From NCBI GenBank assembly GCA_013141055.1, contig JABFRS010000001.1, positions 2,721,714 to 2,785,713 of the forward strand: DNA of 64,000 nt. Reading direction: 5' to 3'. This DNA comes from Cyclobacteriaceae bacterium. GTDB taxonomy: Bacteria > Bacteroidota > Bacteroidia > Cytophagales > Cyclobacteriaceae. Made by a program: the position numbers and the translations under genes. The notes under the pieces were generated by a model. That model had not been told where the DNA came from and made no database searches. It saw only the letters and a list, made by a program, of their open reading frames with translations. How positions within the stretch are numbered: the first letter of the stretch is position 1; each line of letters starts with the position of its first letter. Positions 35,342-44,147 of the stretch are shown here, in pieces.

Positions 35342-36652
35342 TCAGTAAGAATGCTCAAACTGGTAATTGCGGAAGCGCTCGAAAGCTGCCATGTCAAGCT
35401 CCTCACGATGATTGGGATGCGCAATATCTATCAGTGCTTTGGCGCGCTGTCGCATGTTCTTGCCATGGAGATACGCAGTTCCATATTCCGTAACGATATA
35501 GTGTGCATGCGCGCGCGTGGTTACCACTCCTGCACCTTGCTTTAGGAAAGGAACAATACGAGAGATTCCTTTCATAGTCATGGAGGGTAGCGCAATGATC
35601 GGCTTTCCACCTTCTGATAGGGCAGCCCCGCGGATGAAATCCATTTGCCCTCCGACGCCCGAGTAGTGATAGGTGCCAATCGAGTCCGAGCATACCTGAC
35701 CCGTGATGTCCACTTCGATTGCGCTGTTAATGGCTGTTACCTTCGGGTTCTGACGTATTACCGAAGTATCATTAACGTAGTCAATACCGAGCACCGCGAT
35801 CGAAGGGTTATCATGAACGTGCTGGTATAAATTCTTACTTCCAAGAATGAAAGACGTAACGGACTTTCCCCGATGTTTTTTCTTATGCTGGTTGGTGATG
35901 ACACCTCTTTCCAGTAAGGGAAGGACGCCGTCCGAAAACATTTCGGTGTGCAGGCCGAGCTCTTTGTGGTTGGTAAGGCTTGCCAACACTGCGTCGGGTA
36001 TTGATCCAATCCCGGTCTGAAGCGTTGCACCGTTCTCTACCAGTTCAGCGCAGTTCATCCCGATGCGTCCTGAAATCTCGCTTCTTTCTCCCGGAAATAC
36101 TTCGGTAAGGTCTTCTTCGGCCCATACCATGGCGGAAAACTTCCGACTGTCGACGATGCCGTCTCCCCAGGTGCGTGGCATTCGCGGATTGACCTGTGCA
36201 ATGACGATCGGTGCGGCCTCTACGGCGGCCATCGCTATGTCAACCGATGTCCCTAACGAACAGAATCCATAGGTGTCAGGTGGCGAAACATGAATGATGG
36301 CCACATCGAGTGGTAATATTTTTTTTCGGAACAGGGAGGGTATCTCGCTTAAGAACACCGGTACATAATCAGCGCGACCATCGTTGACAGCTTCGCGAAT
36401 ATTTTCGGAAACAAATAATGAGTTGATGCGGAAGCTTGAGCGATAAGCCTTGTCGGCGATGGTCACGCGGCCTTGGAGGCTGATGCTTACTATTTCAACA
36501 CCTGAAAAATTCGATGCACTATTTGCAAGTGCGTCCAGCATGATATGAGGTGTTGCGGCACCACCATGAACGAACACGCGGTTTCCGGACTTGATCAGTT
36601 CAATAGCTTTTTCTGCTGTAGTATACATAGTGTGACGAATTTGATGGATCAT
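35342..36652 (-). CDS. Acetyl-CoA hydrolase/transferase family (4-hydroxybutyrate CoA-transferase-like)
   Basis: A 436-residue protein: N-terminal GNRVFVHGGAATPHIMLDAL, ETGIGSIPDA-type LQTGIGSIPDAVLASL, HTEMFSDGVLPLLERG (catalytic Glu region) and YHYSGVGGQMDFIRGAALSEGGKPIIALPS. It moves CoA between acyl groups, probably acetate and another carboxylate, which links it with the acetate produced by ackA. ATG 36652 overlaps the ccoI stop (ATGA); ATG 36628 (MYTTAEKAIELIKSG) is an equally plausible start. Insertion of a metabolic gene between ccoI and ccoS is unusual. Confidence 0.9.
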   Translation of the reverse strand: MIHQIRHTMYTTAEKAIELIKSGNRVFVHGGAATPHIMLDALANSASNFSGVEIVSISLQGRVTIADKAYRSSFRINSLFVSENIREAVNDGRADYVPVFLSEIPSLFRKKILPLDVAIIHVSPPDTYGFCSLGTSVDIAMAAVEAAPIVIAQVNPRMPRTWGDGIVDSRKFSAMVWAEEDLTEVFPGERSEISGRIGMNCAELVENGATLQTGIGSIPDAVLASLTNHKELGLHTEMFSDGVLPLLERGVITNQHKKKHRGKSVTSFILGSKNLYQHVHDNPSIAVLGIDYVNDTSVIRQNPKVTAINSAIEVDITGQVCSDSIGTYHYSGVGGQMDFIRGAALSEGGKPIIALPSMTMKGISRIVPFLKQGAGVVTTRAHAHYIVTEYGTAYLHGKNMRQRAKALIDIAHPNHREELDMAAFERFRNYQFEHSY

Positions 36653-39069
36653 GTTTGTCGATTCAGTTTCCGGGAAGCGATGTATCGGACGGCCATCGTA
36701 GAATAGACGACCACGCTGATGGATGATATCGGCATGAGAATCGCGGCGACGAGCGGCGTCAAATTACCCGTGATAGCAAACGAAAGTGTGATGGCATTAT
36801 AAAAGAAGGATAGTGCGAACCCTGACCTAAGAACATTCCTGGAAGTGCGCGCGAAGTCAAGGAATGTGTCGAGAGCTCCTATCTTGTCTCCTTGCAGGAT
36901 ACCGTCGCTGGAAGGAGTAAAGACAGAAGTATCATCACTGATCGCAATGCCAACGTCACTCTGCTTTAAAGCGCCTGCATCATTAAGCCCGTCACCGATC
37001 ATCATGACTTTTTTTCCTTGCTGCTGCAGGGAACGGATGTAGGCAAGCTTATCCATGGGGCTTTGCTGAAAGAGGAGTTCGGTATGCCTACCGAACAAAC
37101 TTCTCATTTTCTGGCGGTCGGCTTCATTATCTCCAGAGAGTAGGGCGTGACACTTTGCGCCGAGACGATCGATGAGTTCTTCCATTCCGGGTCGTACCGA
37201 TACGCCGATAGAGAAGTACCCGCGGAGGTTGCCATCGATGTTGATGAAGACGACCGTACTCTCTGAAAATTTTGTTTTCGTGTCAACGAAGCTGGCGGAC
37301 CCGATTTTTATCGTTATACCAGTGACCTGCGCTTCAATCCCACGACCGGGATATTCCTTGAACTGTGTTACTTCGATGAAACGATTCGAGCGAATAGATC
37401 TAGAGATGAGATTGCTAAGGGGATGCGTAGAAAAGCTGGTAATGGTTTTGATCCAGTCAAGTTCTGTTGAGGAAAGGTTACCGATGAAATGAATATCCGG
37501 TTGTTTGGTATAGGTTACCGTCCCGGTTTTATCAAAGACAATTGTATCAATACCGGCAAGTCGTTCGACGACATCCGAATTTTTTAAGTAAAGATGATGA
37601 CGGCCAAACACGCGCAGGTACGATCCGAACGTAAACGGTGCAGCCAGCGCCAGCGCACAGGGACAGGCAACCATAAGCACAGACGTGAGGACAAGCCACA
37701 TGCGTGAGGGTTCATAGAAGTACCAGAAGATTGCCGTAACAATAGCAAGACCGAGAACGATGAAGGTAAAATAGCGTGCTGCGCGATCGATTGTTTTGCG
37801 ATAGCCTCGCTCCTCCGGTTTCTGAAAAACAGGATTGTTCCATAGACTGGTAAGATGCCCCTGCGAAACCGGTTTGGTGACGATGAGTTCAACTGGCTGA
37901 CCCAGTATGCGACCTCCCGCATAAATAAGGTCGCCAAGCATGGCTTTCACTGGCCGGGTTTCTCCGGTAACGAATGAGTAATCGATAAACGCTTTTTCAG
38001 AAACCAGCTCGCTGTCGGATGGCACTACTTCAAGGTTCCGTATTCGGATGCGGTCTTGCGGAGTGATCTCCTGGATCACGACTGCTTTCCATTCGTCGCC
38101 CGTTTTGCGAAGCACCGCCAGAGGAAAGTAAGAGGTGTAATCACGATCGAAAGCAAGTGTTTCATAGGTCTTGCTCTGAAACCATCTTCCGATCAATAAA
38201 AAGAAAACCAGTCCAGTGAGTGAATCAAGGTAACCGGCTCCCGAATGGGTGATGATTTCAAACAAACTTCTTAAGAACAGAGCAGCCAGTCCCAGTGCGA
38301 TCGGTACGTCAATGTTGAGTTGTCGTTGTGAAAAACTTTTCCATGCATTGACAAAATAATCTCTTGCGCTAAAGAATACTACAGGAATGGATAAAGCAAT
38401 ATTGAGATATCCGAATACCGATCCAAAGCTTTGCTCTTCATTCCCAAGGCCGAGGTATTCAGGAAAACTAAGCAGCATTACGTTGCCAAAGGCGAAACCT
38501 GCTATGGCAAGCTTGATCAGAAGGCTCTTGTCGGTGCGCGCTTCACTGCTTGTTTTATCGGTTGAATTAATCAATGGCGCATAGCCAAGCGAGGAGAGAA
38601 GTTGTGCGAGCTGACCAGGTGTTATGAGGGAAGGATTAAAATCAACACGTGCTGTTTTAGCTGAGAAATTCACTTCAGTTCTGAGCACTCCGGTATTGAT
38701 CTTGTGAAGATTTTCCAACAGCCAGATACAAGAAATGCAGTGGATAGCAGGAATATTGAAAAGTATGCGAGCAAACGAGGTTGAATCGAACTCGATGATT
38801 TTCTTTCTGACTGAAGGTTCATCCAGAAAGTAATAGGATGATTCTGTTGGGTCGCCCATTGGAACACCCGGTGTTGTGTCCATGGTATAGTAGTCACAGA
38901 GATTGTTTTCAGAAAGAATGGAGTAGACCGTTTCACACCCCGTGCAGCAGAATGGTTTATCATCCTGCCAAACAGTATCGGTATCAGCACATGGCTGTCC
39001 GCAGTGATAGCAGGCTAGCTCATTCTCTATTGCAATCTTTTCATCCACATTCTCTTCGAGATTTTTCAT
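36649..39069 (-). CDS. ccoI: Copper-type P1B ATPase CcoI (FixI)
   Basis: An 806-residue heavy-metal P-type ATPase. N-terminus has CYHCGQPC and FCCTGCETVYSIL, the Bacteroidota CcoI metal-binding zone, then an HMA domain with HCISCIWLL. Core motifs are TGETRPVK, the ion-binding ACPCALALAAP near 468, DKTGTVTYTK near 513 and MIGDGLNDAGAL. It supplies Cu+ for cbb3 assembly. Starts 17 bp after the usp gene, and overlaps the CoA-transferase gene downstream. Confidence 0.94.
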   Translation of the reverse strand: MKNLEENVDEKIAIENELACYHCGQPCADTDTVWQDDKPFCCTGCETVYSILSENNLCDYYTMDTTPGVPMGDPTESSYYFLDEPSVRKKIIEFDSTSFARILFNIPAIHCISCIWLLENLHKINTGVLRTEVNFSAKTARVDFNPSLITPGQLAQLLSSLGYAPLINSTDKTSSEARTDKSLLIKLAIAGFAFGNVMLLSFPEYLGLGNEEQSFGSVFGYLNIALSIPVVFFSARDYFVNAWKSFSQRQLNIDVPIALGLAALFLRSLFEIITHSGAGYLDSLTGLVFFLLIGRWFQSKTYETLAFDRDYTSYFPLAVLRKTGDEWKAVVIQEITPQDRIRIRNLEVVPSDSELVSEKAFIDYSFVTGETRPVKAMLGDLIYAGGRILGQPVELIVTKPVSQGHLTSLWNNPVFQKPEERGYRKTIDRAARYFTFIVLGLAIVTAIFWYFYEPSRMWLVLTSVLMVACPCALALAAPFTFGSYLRVFGRHHLYLKNSDVVERLAGIDTIVFDKTGTVTYTKQPDIHFIGNLSSTELDWIKTITSFSTHPLSNLISRSIRSNRFIEVTQFKEYPGRGIEAQVTGITIKIGSASFVDTKTKFSESTVVFINIDGNLRGYFSIGVSVRPGMEELIDRLGAKCHALLSGDNEADRQKMRSLFGRHTELLFQQSPMDKLAYIRSLQQQGKKVMMIGDGLNDAGALKQSDVGIAISDDTSVFTPSSDGILQGDKIGALDTFLDFARTSRNVLRSGFALSFFYNAITLSFAITGNLTPLVAAILMPISSISVVVYSTMAVRYIASRKLNRQT

Positions 39070-39086
39070 AGGGGGCGAAAAGAAAT

Positions 39087-39920
39087 TTAGTTCATAACTG
39101 AAGTCCAGATGAGCGTTTTGCCATGGTTGGCAACATTCTCCGTTTTGCTTCCATACACCATGTGCGCGATCCCTTTGCGGCCGTGTGTTCCCATGGCGAT
39201 CATGTCGGCGTTTGTGGCTTCAGCAAATTTCAGAATGCCCTGCTCTTCATAAAGCTGGTTGTAGATGTCGATGCTGTAGTCGGCGATCTTATATTTTTTT
39301 GCAAGACCTTCAATGCGATTGTAGGTTACTTCATCAAGGGTGAAGTTGGCTGGTGTGTTAACCCATAGAAAATGGAGATGAGCCTTAAAGAATTTCTGAA
39401 GGGCTTTGATGTTGATAAAGAAATTGGGATAGTTTTCCTGGTCGAGCGTAAAAGGGACGACGATGTTCTTGACCGGGCCTTTGTAAAAACTTTTAACGAC
39501 AATAACAGGAACAGGTGAAGTACGAACAATTTTTTCGGCGTTGGATCCAACGAAATATTCTTTCAGGCCCTCCGCCCCATGAGATCCCATAACAATAAGA
39601 TCGATCTTATTTTTCTTTACATAGGAAAGAATGGATTTGGAGGGCGCGCCGAACTCGACTGAAAATTCGCAAGGGACTTGGTCGGGATTGCAATTGGCGG
39701 TAAGCTTATCGTAATTGGCTTTTGCTTTGCCGGCCATTTCGCGCCGGAGGGGCGCGCCGAATGCCTGCACCGGTGTGAGCGCGGAGTTGGGCATCGCTGG
39801 AAGCTCGATCACATGAACAACGTGAACTTTACCTCCCGAAATGGCAGCAGTGTCGATGGCAAATTTAAAGGCGTTCAAAGAGGTCTTTGAAAAGTCGCTT
39901 GGCACCAGAAGGTTTTTCAT
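39087..39920 (-). CDS. Universal stress protein, tandem UspA domains
   Basis: A 277-residue protein, MKNLLVPSDFSKTSLNAFKFA at the start. Domain 1 has the nucleotide motif MGSHGAEGLKEYFVGSNAEKIV; domain 2 has MGTHGRKGIAHMVYGSKTENVA. First gene of a six-gene unit (usp, ccoI, CoA-transferase, ccoS, small membrane protein, DUF892), with an operator 53 bp upstream and a perfect TAGATTTG -7 element. About the same architecture as the other two tandem USPs of the island. Confidence 0.93.
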   Translation of the reverse strand: MKNLLVPSDFSKTSLNAFKFAIDTAAISGGKVHVVHVIELPAMPNSALTPVQAFGAPLRREMAGKAKANYDKLTANCNPDQVPCEFSVEFGAPSKSILSYVKKNKIDLIVMGSHGAEGLKEYFVGSNAEKIVRTSPVPVIVVKSFYKGPVKNIVVPFTLDQENYPNFFINIKALQKFFKAHLHFLWVNTPANFTLDEVTYNRIEGLAKKYKIADYSIDIYNQLYEEQGILKFAEATNADMIAMGTHGRKGIAHMVYGSKTENVANHGKTLIWTSVMN

Positions 39921-39941
39921 TGTGTGTGTTATTTAATGATT

Positions 39942-39949
39942 CAAATCTA
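39942..39949 (-). promoter_or_regulatory. -7 element TAGATTTG of the usp-ccoI operon
   Basis: Reads TAGATTTG on the minus strand, a perfect TAnnTTTG, exactly 23 nt downstream of the box at 39973-39984. Confidence 0.7.
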
Positions 39950-39972
39950 TTGGAGTGTTAGCCGCAAGACCG

Positions 39973-39984
39973 TGACAGGAATCA
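39973..39984. promoter_or_regulatory. Putative Crp/Fnr-type operator (TGACAGGAATCA)
   Basis: Located 53 bp upstream of usp (39920), with an ideal -7 element 23 nt downstream. The adjacent box at 39995 serves the divergent gene. Confidence 0.8.
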
Positions 39985-39994
39985 AGGCCACACA

Positions 39995-40006
39995 TGATTT
40001 AAATCA
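39995..40006. promoter_or_regulatory. Putative Crp/Fnr-type operator (TGATTTAAATCA)
   Basis: Perfect 12-bp palindrome 35 bp upstream of ATG 40041. TAACTTGC at 40030-40037 follows after 23 nt, so the transcript would start at or within a few bases of the ATG (near-leaderless). Confidence 0.8.
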
Positions 40007-40040
40007 GTCTTCCTGAAAGCCTGAAAAAATAACTTGCTCC

Positions 40041-41435
40041 ATGGATGTACATGTAACCTTTTTAGGAGCAGCCGGTTCGGTGACCGGTTCGCGTTACCTG
40101 GTGAAAGCCGGGGAATTTCAATTCCTTTTTGACTGTGGTTTGTTCCAGGGGCTCAAAGAGCTTCGACTGCGCAACTGGAATCCTATGCCTGTGGAACCGT
40201 CTACCATTAACGCGGTCATTATCAGTCATGCCCACATTGATCACTGCGGTTATTTGCCGCGGCTGGTCAGGCAAGGCTTCGATGGCCCAATCTATTGTAC
40301 GGAAGCGACAGCGGATCTGCTGGAGATCATGCTCCTGGATTCGGCGCGATTACAGGAGGAGGAGGCGGCCTTTGCTAACAAGAAAGGTTATTCCAAGCAT
40401 ACACCGGCGGAGCCGTTGTACCGGATCGAAGATGCGCGACGCGTGGTGAAGATGGTCAAGAAATTCAAGTACAAAGAAGTCGTTGATCTTCACAAGGCGG
40501 TATCAATCGTCTTCCATGATGCGGGACATTTGCTTGGATCAGCGATCACTGAAGTATTCATTCAGGGAACTTCGTTGAAAAAGAAAATTGTTTTTTCGGG
40601 AGATATTGGCCGCTACCACCAGGACATTATGCATTCACCGCAGGCGATCAGCGAAGCGGATGTTCTCTTTATCGAGTCAACTTACGGCAATCGTAATAAT
40701 CCTGCCGTGAATCCCGAGGAGGTGCTGGCTAGAATTGTAAATGATACTGTCAATCATGGTGTATTGTTAATTCCTGCTTTTGCCGTGGGACGAACACAGT
40801 CATTATTATATTATCTACGCAAGCTGATCCATGAAAACAAGATACCGGATGTGCCGGTGTACATCGACAGCCCGATGGCAATATCGGCTACCTACTTATA
40901 TTATAAATTTCCAGCGTATCACACCATCCCGGTAGACCAGCAGAATTTTGCGCGGGAACTGGAAACCAACATGCTCGTGTTTGTCAAGACAGCGGAGCAC
41001 TCCAAGACGCTCAATGAAATTAAAAACCGTGCGATTATTATTGCCGGCAGCGGAATGATGGACGGCGGAAGAATACTCCACCATTTATATCAACGCTTAC
41101 CCAACAAGCAGGATACGGTCATGATTTCCGGATACCAGGCAGAGGGAACACGCGGAAGAAAATTAATGGAAGGGAGCCCAACCCTCAGGATCTTCCATGA
41201 AGAGATTCCTGTGAAATGCAAAGTGGAAAACATCAGTGCGCTGTCAGGCCATGCAGATAAAGAAGAATTGTTTCAATGGATGGGAAACTTTAAGAATCCG
41301 CCATCGATTACCTTCACTGTGCATGGTGAGGGAAAGGACCTGGAGCTGTATGGAGAAGCAATTCGGCAACGCATGAAGTGGAATGTGGTAAAGCCGGAAT
41401 ATCTTGAAACCATCCGCCTATTTGAAAATATTTGA
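40041..41435 (+). CDS. MBL-fold RNase / beta-CASP (CPSF-like)
   Basis: A 464-residue protein starting MDVHVTFLGAAGSVTGSRYLV. Metallo-beta-lactamase motif SHAHIDHCGYLPRL is near residue 63, with a later DAGHLLGSA and SGDIGR. A beta-CASP insert follows (IDSPMAISATYLYYKF), then GSGMMDGGRILHHL and ISALSGHADKEEL. These are hallmarks of the YSH1/CPSF73-like ribonucleases with two Zn ions. In many bacteria the gene lies with usp, phosphoketolase and Crp genes, as here. Target RNAs are unknown. Confidence 0.94.
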   Translation: MDVHVTFLGAAGSVTGSRYLVKAGEFQFLFDCGLFQGLKELRLRNWNPMPVEPSTINAVIISHAHIDHCGYLPRLVRQGFDGPIYCTEATADLLEIMLLDSARLQEEEAAFANKKGYSKHTPAEPLYRIEDARRVVKMVKKFKYKEVVDLHKAVSIVFHDAGHLLGSAITEVFIQGTSLKKKIVFSGDIGRYHQDIMHSPQAISEADVLFIESTYGNRNNPAVNPEEVLARIVNDTVNHGVLLIPAFAVGRTQSLLYYLRKLIHENKIPDVPVYIDSPMAISATYLYYKFPAYHTIPVDQQNFARELETNMLVFVKTAEHSKTLNEIKNRAIIIAGSGMMDGGRILHHLYQRLPNKQDTVMISGYQAEGTRGRKLMEGSPTLRIFHEEIPVKCKVENISALSGHADKEELFQWMGNFKNPPSITFTVHGEGKDLELYGEAIRQRMKWNVVKPEYLETIRLFENI

Positions 41436-41460
41436 AAGGTTGAGAGTATGAAATGAAAAA

Positions 41461-41488
41461 ACGGCGGAGAATCATCCGCCGTTCTCTT
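41461..41488. terminator. Bidirectional hairpin terminator
   Basis: ACGGCGGA-gaatca-TCCGCCGT, an 8-bp perfect stem between the convergent MBL-RNase and usp genes. It is preceded by an A run and followed by a T-rich stretch, so it could act on both transcripts. Confidence 0.8.
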
Positions 41489-41509
41489 TGTTACAATTTA
41501 CTATCTGAT

Positions 41510-42346
41510 TTATTTCTCAACGATAGTCCAGATCGGGTAATCGATGTGGTTGACTACGTCCTCGGCCACACTGCCGACAAGCAGGTGATTTAGACCGCGG
41601 CGTCCGTGTGTTGCCATGGCAACCATGTCGGCACCGATCTCGTGGGCATAGTGAATGATACCAGATGAGTAGTCGATGTCGTTCCAGATAGCCGTCGTAG
41701 TGTTCTTAAGCATGTACCGTGCTTTGAAATCCTTAAGTGCCTTGCGCGTATGAATGTCGCTGCGAAAGATAGCCGGAGTATTGACATACACAAGGTGAAG
41801 CTCCGCAGAGAAGAAATCCTGCAACTGCTTCACATTCATGATCAGTGGATCCTTTTCTTTCTGAAGTCCTGTTGGAAATACGATGGAACGGATCGAAGCC
41901 GGCTTAACGTATTGCTTGATGGCAATGACGGGTACTTTGGATTTTCGCACCACCTTTTCAGTGTTGGAGCCCACAAAAAATTCCTTTGCACCGGTGGCAC
42001 CTTTGGTTCCCATGATGATGAGGTCCGCTTTCTTTTTGGTGACGTACTGGTGAAGAGTGTAGTTCACATCTCCATACTCTACGAAGGTGCTAACATGGAC
42101 ATCGGAATTCTTAAGCCATTTGTCTTTGAGTGCTTTGAACTTAACATTGGCCGCCGCTTTCAGGTCATCAAGCATCTCCTGCTCAAAATAAAGGGTAGGC
42201 ATCAAAATAGTATCGGCTGAAACCGGTGTCTCCACTACGTGGAGCAAGAGGATTTCTCCGCCGGACATTGCCGCCACGTCTATGGCAAAGCGGAAAGCGT
42301 GAATTGCCGCATCCGAAAAATCACAGGGTACCAGTATTTTTTTCAT
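41510..42346 (-). CDS. Universal stress protein, tandem UspA domains
   Basis: ATG 42346 gives MKKILVPCDFSDAAIHAFRFA (278 residues); an upstream start at 42376 is unlikely. Domain 1 has MGTKGATGAKEFFVGSNTEKVV and domain 2 has MATHGRRGLNHLLVGSVAEDVV. Both nucleotide loops are intact. Monocistronic, with an operator 52 bp upstream and GAAATTTG 23 nt from the box. Confidence 0.93.
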   Translation of the reverse strand: MKKILVPCDFSDAAIHAFRFAIDVAAMSGGEILLLHVVETPVSADTILMPTLYFEQEMLDDLKAAANVKFKALKDKWLKNSDVHVSTFVEYGDVNYTLHQYVTKKKADLIIMGTKGATGAKEFFVGSNTEKVVRKSKVPVIAIKQYVKPASIRSIVFPTGLQKEKDPLIMNVKQLQDFFSAELHLVYVNTPAIFRSDIHTRKALKDFKARYMLKNTTTAIWNDIDYSSGIIHYAHEIGADMVAMATHGRRGLNHLLVGSVAEDVVNHIDYPIWTIVEK

Positions 42347-42397
42347 GGTTTTGTTTTTTTTGAAATCAAATTTCATACACTACTTCTGAGACCCATA

Positions 42398-42409
42398 TGA
42401 CAATTGTCA
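42398..42409. promoter_or_regulatory. Putative Crp/Fnr-type operator (TGACAATTGTCA)
   Basis: Perfect 12-bp palindrome, 52 bp upstream of usp (42346). On the minus strand GAAATTTG follows after 23 nt. Confidence 0.8.
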
Positions 42410-42419
42410 TGAGATACCT

Positions 42420-42431
42420 TGATTGAAATCA
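42420..42431. promoter_or_regulatory. Putative Crp/Fnr-type operator (TGATTGAAATCA)
   Basis: Upstream of the SDR gene (ATG 42506). GACCTTTG at 42455-42462 follows after 23 nt on the plus strand. Second box of this divergent region. Confidence 0.78.
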
Positions 42432-42505
42432 GTTGGTAACGTTCCAAACGTCAGGACCTTTGTACCAGGTGAAAAAGAATTTTGAAGAACAAAATCAAAC
42501 GAGCT

Positions 42506-43264
42506 ATGGAAAATAAATTGCAGGGCAAGGTTGCGATCGTCACCGGTGGCAGCTATGGTATCGGACAGGCAACAGCGATCGCATTCGCGAAGGCAGGCGC
42601 TAATGTGGTGGTGGCCGATATAGTAGAAGACATCGAGAATGTTACGCTTCGCACCATTAAGGCTGCTGGCGGACAGGCAATGTTTGTAAGCTGCGATGTA
42701 TCCAATACGTCCCACGTACAGGCATTGGTTAAGAAAGCAATAGAAACCTATGGACGCATTGACTTTGCTTTCAACAACGCCGGCATTGAGGGTGCTACTG
42801 CGCTAACCCAGTTGTGTACGGAAGAAAATTGGGACAAGACCATTGCAGTGAACCTTAAAGGTGTGTGGCTTTGTATGAAGTACATGCTACCGGAGGTCAT
42901 CAAAACAAAAGGTGCCGTAGTGAACTGCGCATCGATCGCGGGCCTTGTCGGATTTCAGGGCTTACCGGCCTATGTCGCAAGCAAGCATGCGGTGGTGGGG
43001 CTTACCAAGTCAGCGGCGTTAGAAAACGCCAAGCTCGGCGTGCGAATCAATGCAGTGTGTCCAGGAGTGATTAAGACGCCGATGGTAGATCGGGTAACCA
43101 GAAAAGATAAAACAGTTGAGAAGGCATATGAAGATATGGAGCCAGTAGGAAGGATGGGAACACCGGAGGAAGTGGCGGAAGTGGTGTTGTTCCTTTGCTC
43201 GGCAAAAGCATCCTTCATTACGGGTCAGGCGCTTGCTGTTGACGGGGGATGGATTGCGGCATAA
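42506..43264 (+). CDS. Short-chain dehydrogenase/reductase (SDR)
   Basis: ATG 42506 gives 252 residues (MENKLQGKVAIVTGGSYGIGQATAIAFAKAGANVVVADI). Classical SDR: TGGSYGIG nucleotide loop, NNAGIEGA, and the catalytic Ser/Tyr/Lys (CASIAG...YVASKHA). Asp after VVVADI suggests NAD preference. C-terminus ends ITGQALAVDGGW. The substrate cannot be read from sequence. Monocistronic, followed by a strong terminator. Confidence 0.93.
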   Translation: MENKLQGKVAIVTGGSYGIGQATAIAFAKAGANVVVADIVEDIENVTLRTIKAAGGQAMFVSCDVSNTSHVQALVKKAIETYGRIDFAFNNAGIEGATALTQLCTEENWDKTIAVNLKGVWLCMKYMLPEVIKTKGAVVNCASIAGLVGFQGLPAYVASKHAVVGLTKSAALENAKLGVRINAVCPGVIKTPMVDRVTRKDKTVEKAYEDMEPVGRMGTPEEVAEVVLFLCSAKASFITGQALAVDGGWIAA

Positions 43265-43323
43265 GGATCATTGCGATAGTAATAAACCATCGCAGGGTTA
43301 GGGAAACTTTTGTGGTGGTTATG

Positions 43324-43347
43324 AAGGTGGCTTTGCCACCTTTTTTT
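43324..43347 (+). terminator. Rho-independent terminator after the SDR gene
   Basis: AAGGTGGC-TTT-GCCACCTT, an 8-bp stem followed by a run of seven T, 60 bp beyond the stop. Confidence 0.88.
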
Positions 43348-43397
43348 ATTTCTGAGATAAATAGAACAAACTCAAAATGACGAGTCACGAAAACTCA

Positions 43398-44132
43398 TTA
43401 TGCTTTTTCGAACAGCCATTGGCGTGGCAAGCGTTTTACTTCAGGCTGAAGCAAAAATTTCTCGATGCTTTGCCTGCGAAGAAAGTCTATGATCACTGGG
43501 ATCTCATCCGCCACCACGATAAGTTCCAGATCTTCCCGTGAGATGGTGCCAGCTTCGATCATATGATCCAGGTGACGCAGCAGCTCTTCGTGAAAGGCGC
43601 GGTCAAAGATGATGATGGGGAACTGAAGGATTTTTTTTGTTTGCGTCAGCGTGACGGCTTCAAAGAATTCATCGAGTGTGCCGAATCCTCCGGGCAATAC
43701 TATAAATGCAAAAGAGTATTTGATCAGGAGCGTCTTGCGTATAAAGAAGTAACGGATGGTGACCCATTTATCAAGGTAACGATTCACCGCTTGTGGAGAA
43801 GGCAGTGAAATGTTGCAACCTACCGATCGGCCTCCAACGTCTTTGGCTCCCCGGTTCGCCGCTTCCATCAGGCCCGCACCACCGCCGGTCATGACAGTGA
43901 ATCCCAATTCCGCAACAGCACCGGCTAATGCGCGGGTAGAATGATAGATCGGATGATTTTCTTCAAACCGCGCCGAACCAAAGAATGTGACACATGGACC
44001 AACGAAATGCAGACGGCGAAATCCGTGAATGAATTCCATCAACACGTTCATAACAAAAGTGAGTTCTTCCCAGCGTGACTGAGGACCTTTGAGGAAGTTG
44101 ATTTCGGATTTTTCGATCGTCGGTGTTTTCAC
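43398..44132 (-). CDS. LOG-family (TIGR00730) Rossmann-fold protein
   Basis: A 244-residue protein using a GTG start at 44132. Motifs: FFGSARF, MTGGGAGLMEAANRGAKDVGG and PGGFGTLDEFFE (the PGGxGTxxE signature). The family releases cytokinin-type bases or hydrolyses nucleotide monophosphates, and is often called lysine decarboxylase in error. Last gene of the operon starting at 45380 and 15 bp after the PPOX-like gene. Confidence 0.9.
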   Translation of the reverse strand: MKTPTIEKSEINFLKGPQSRWEELTFVMNVLMEFIHGFRRLHFVGPCVTFFGSARFEENHPIYHSTRALAGAVAELGFTVMTGGGAGLMEAANRGAKDVGGRSVGCNISLPSPQAVNRYLDKWVTIRYFFIRKTLLIKYSFAFIVLPGGFGTLDEFFEAVTLTQTKKILQFPIIIFDRAFHEELLRHLDHMIEAGTISREDLELIVVADEIPVIIDFLRRQSIEKFLLQPEVKRLPRQWLFEKA

Positions 44133-44147
44133 GTTGCAGCAATCGCG

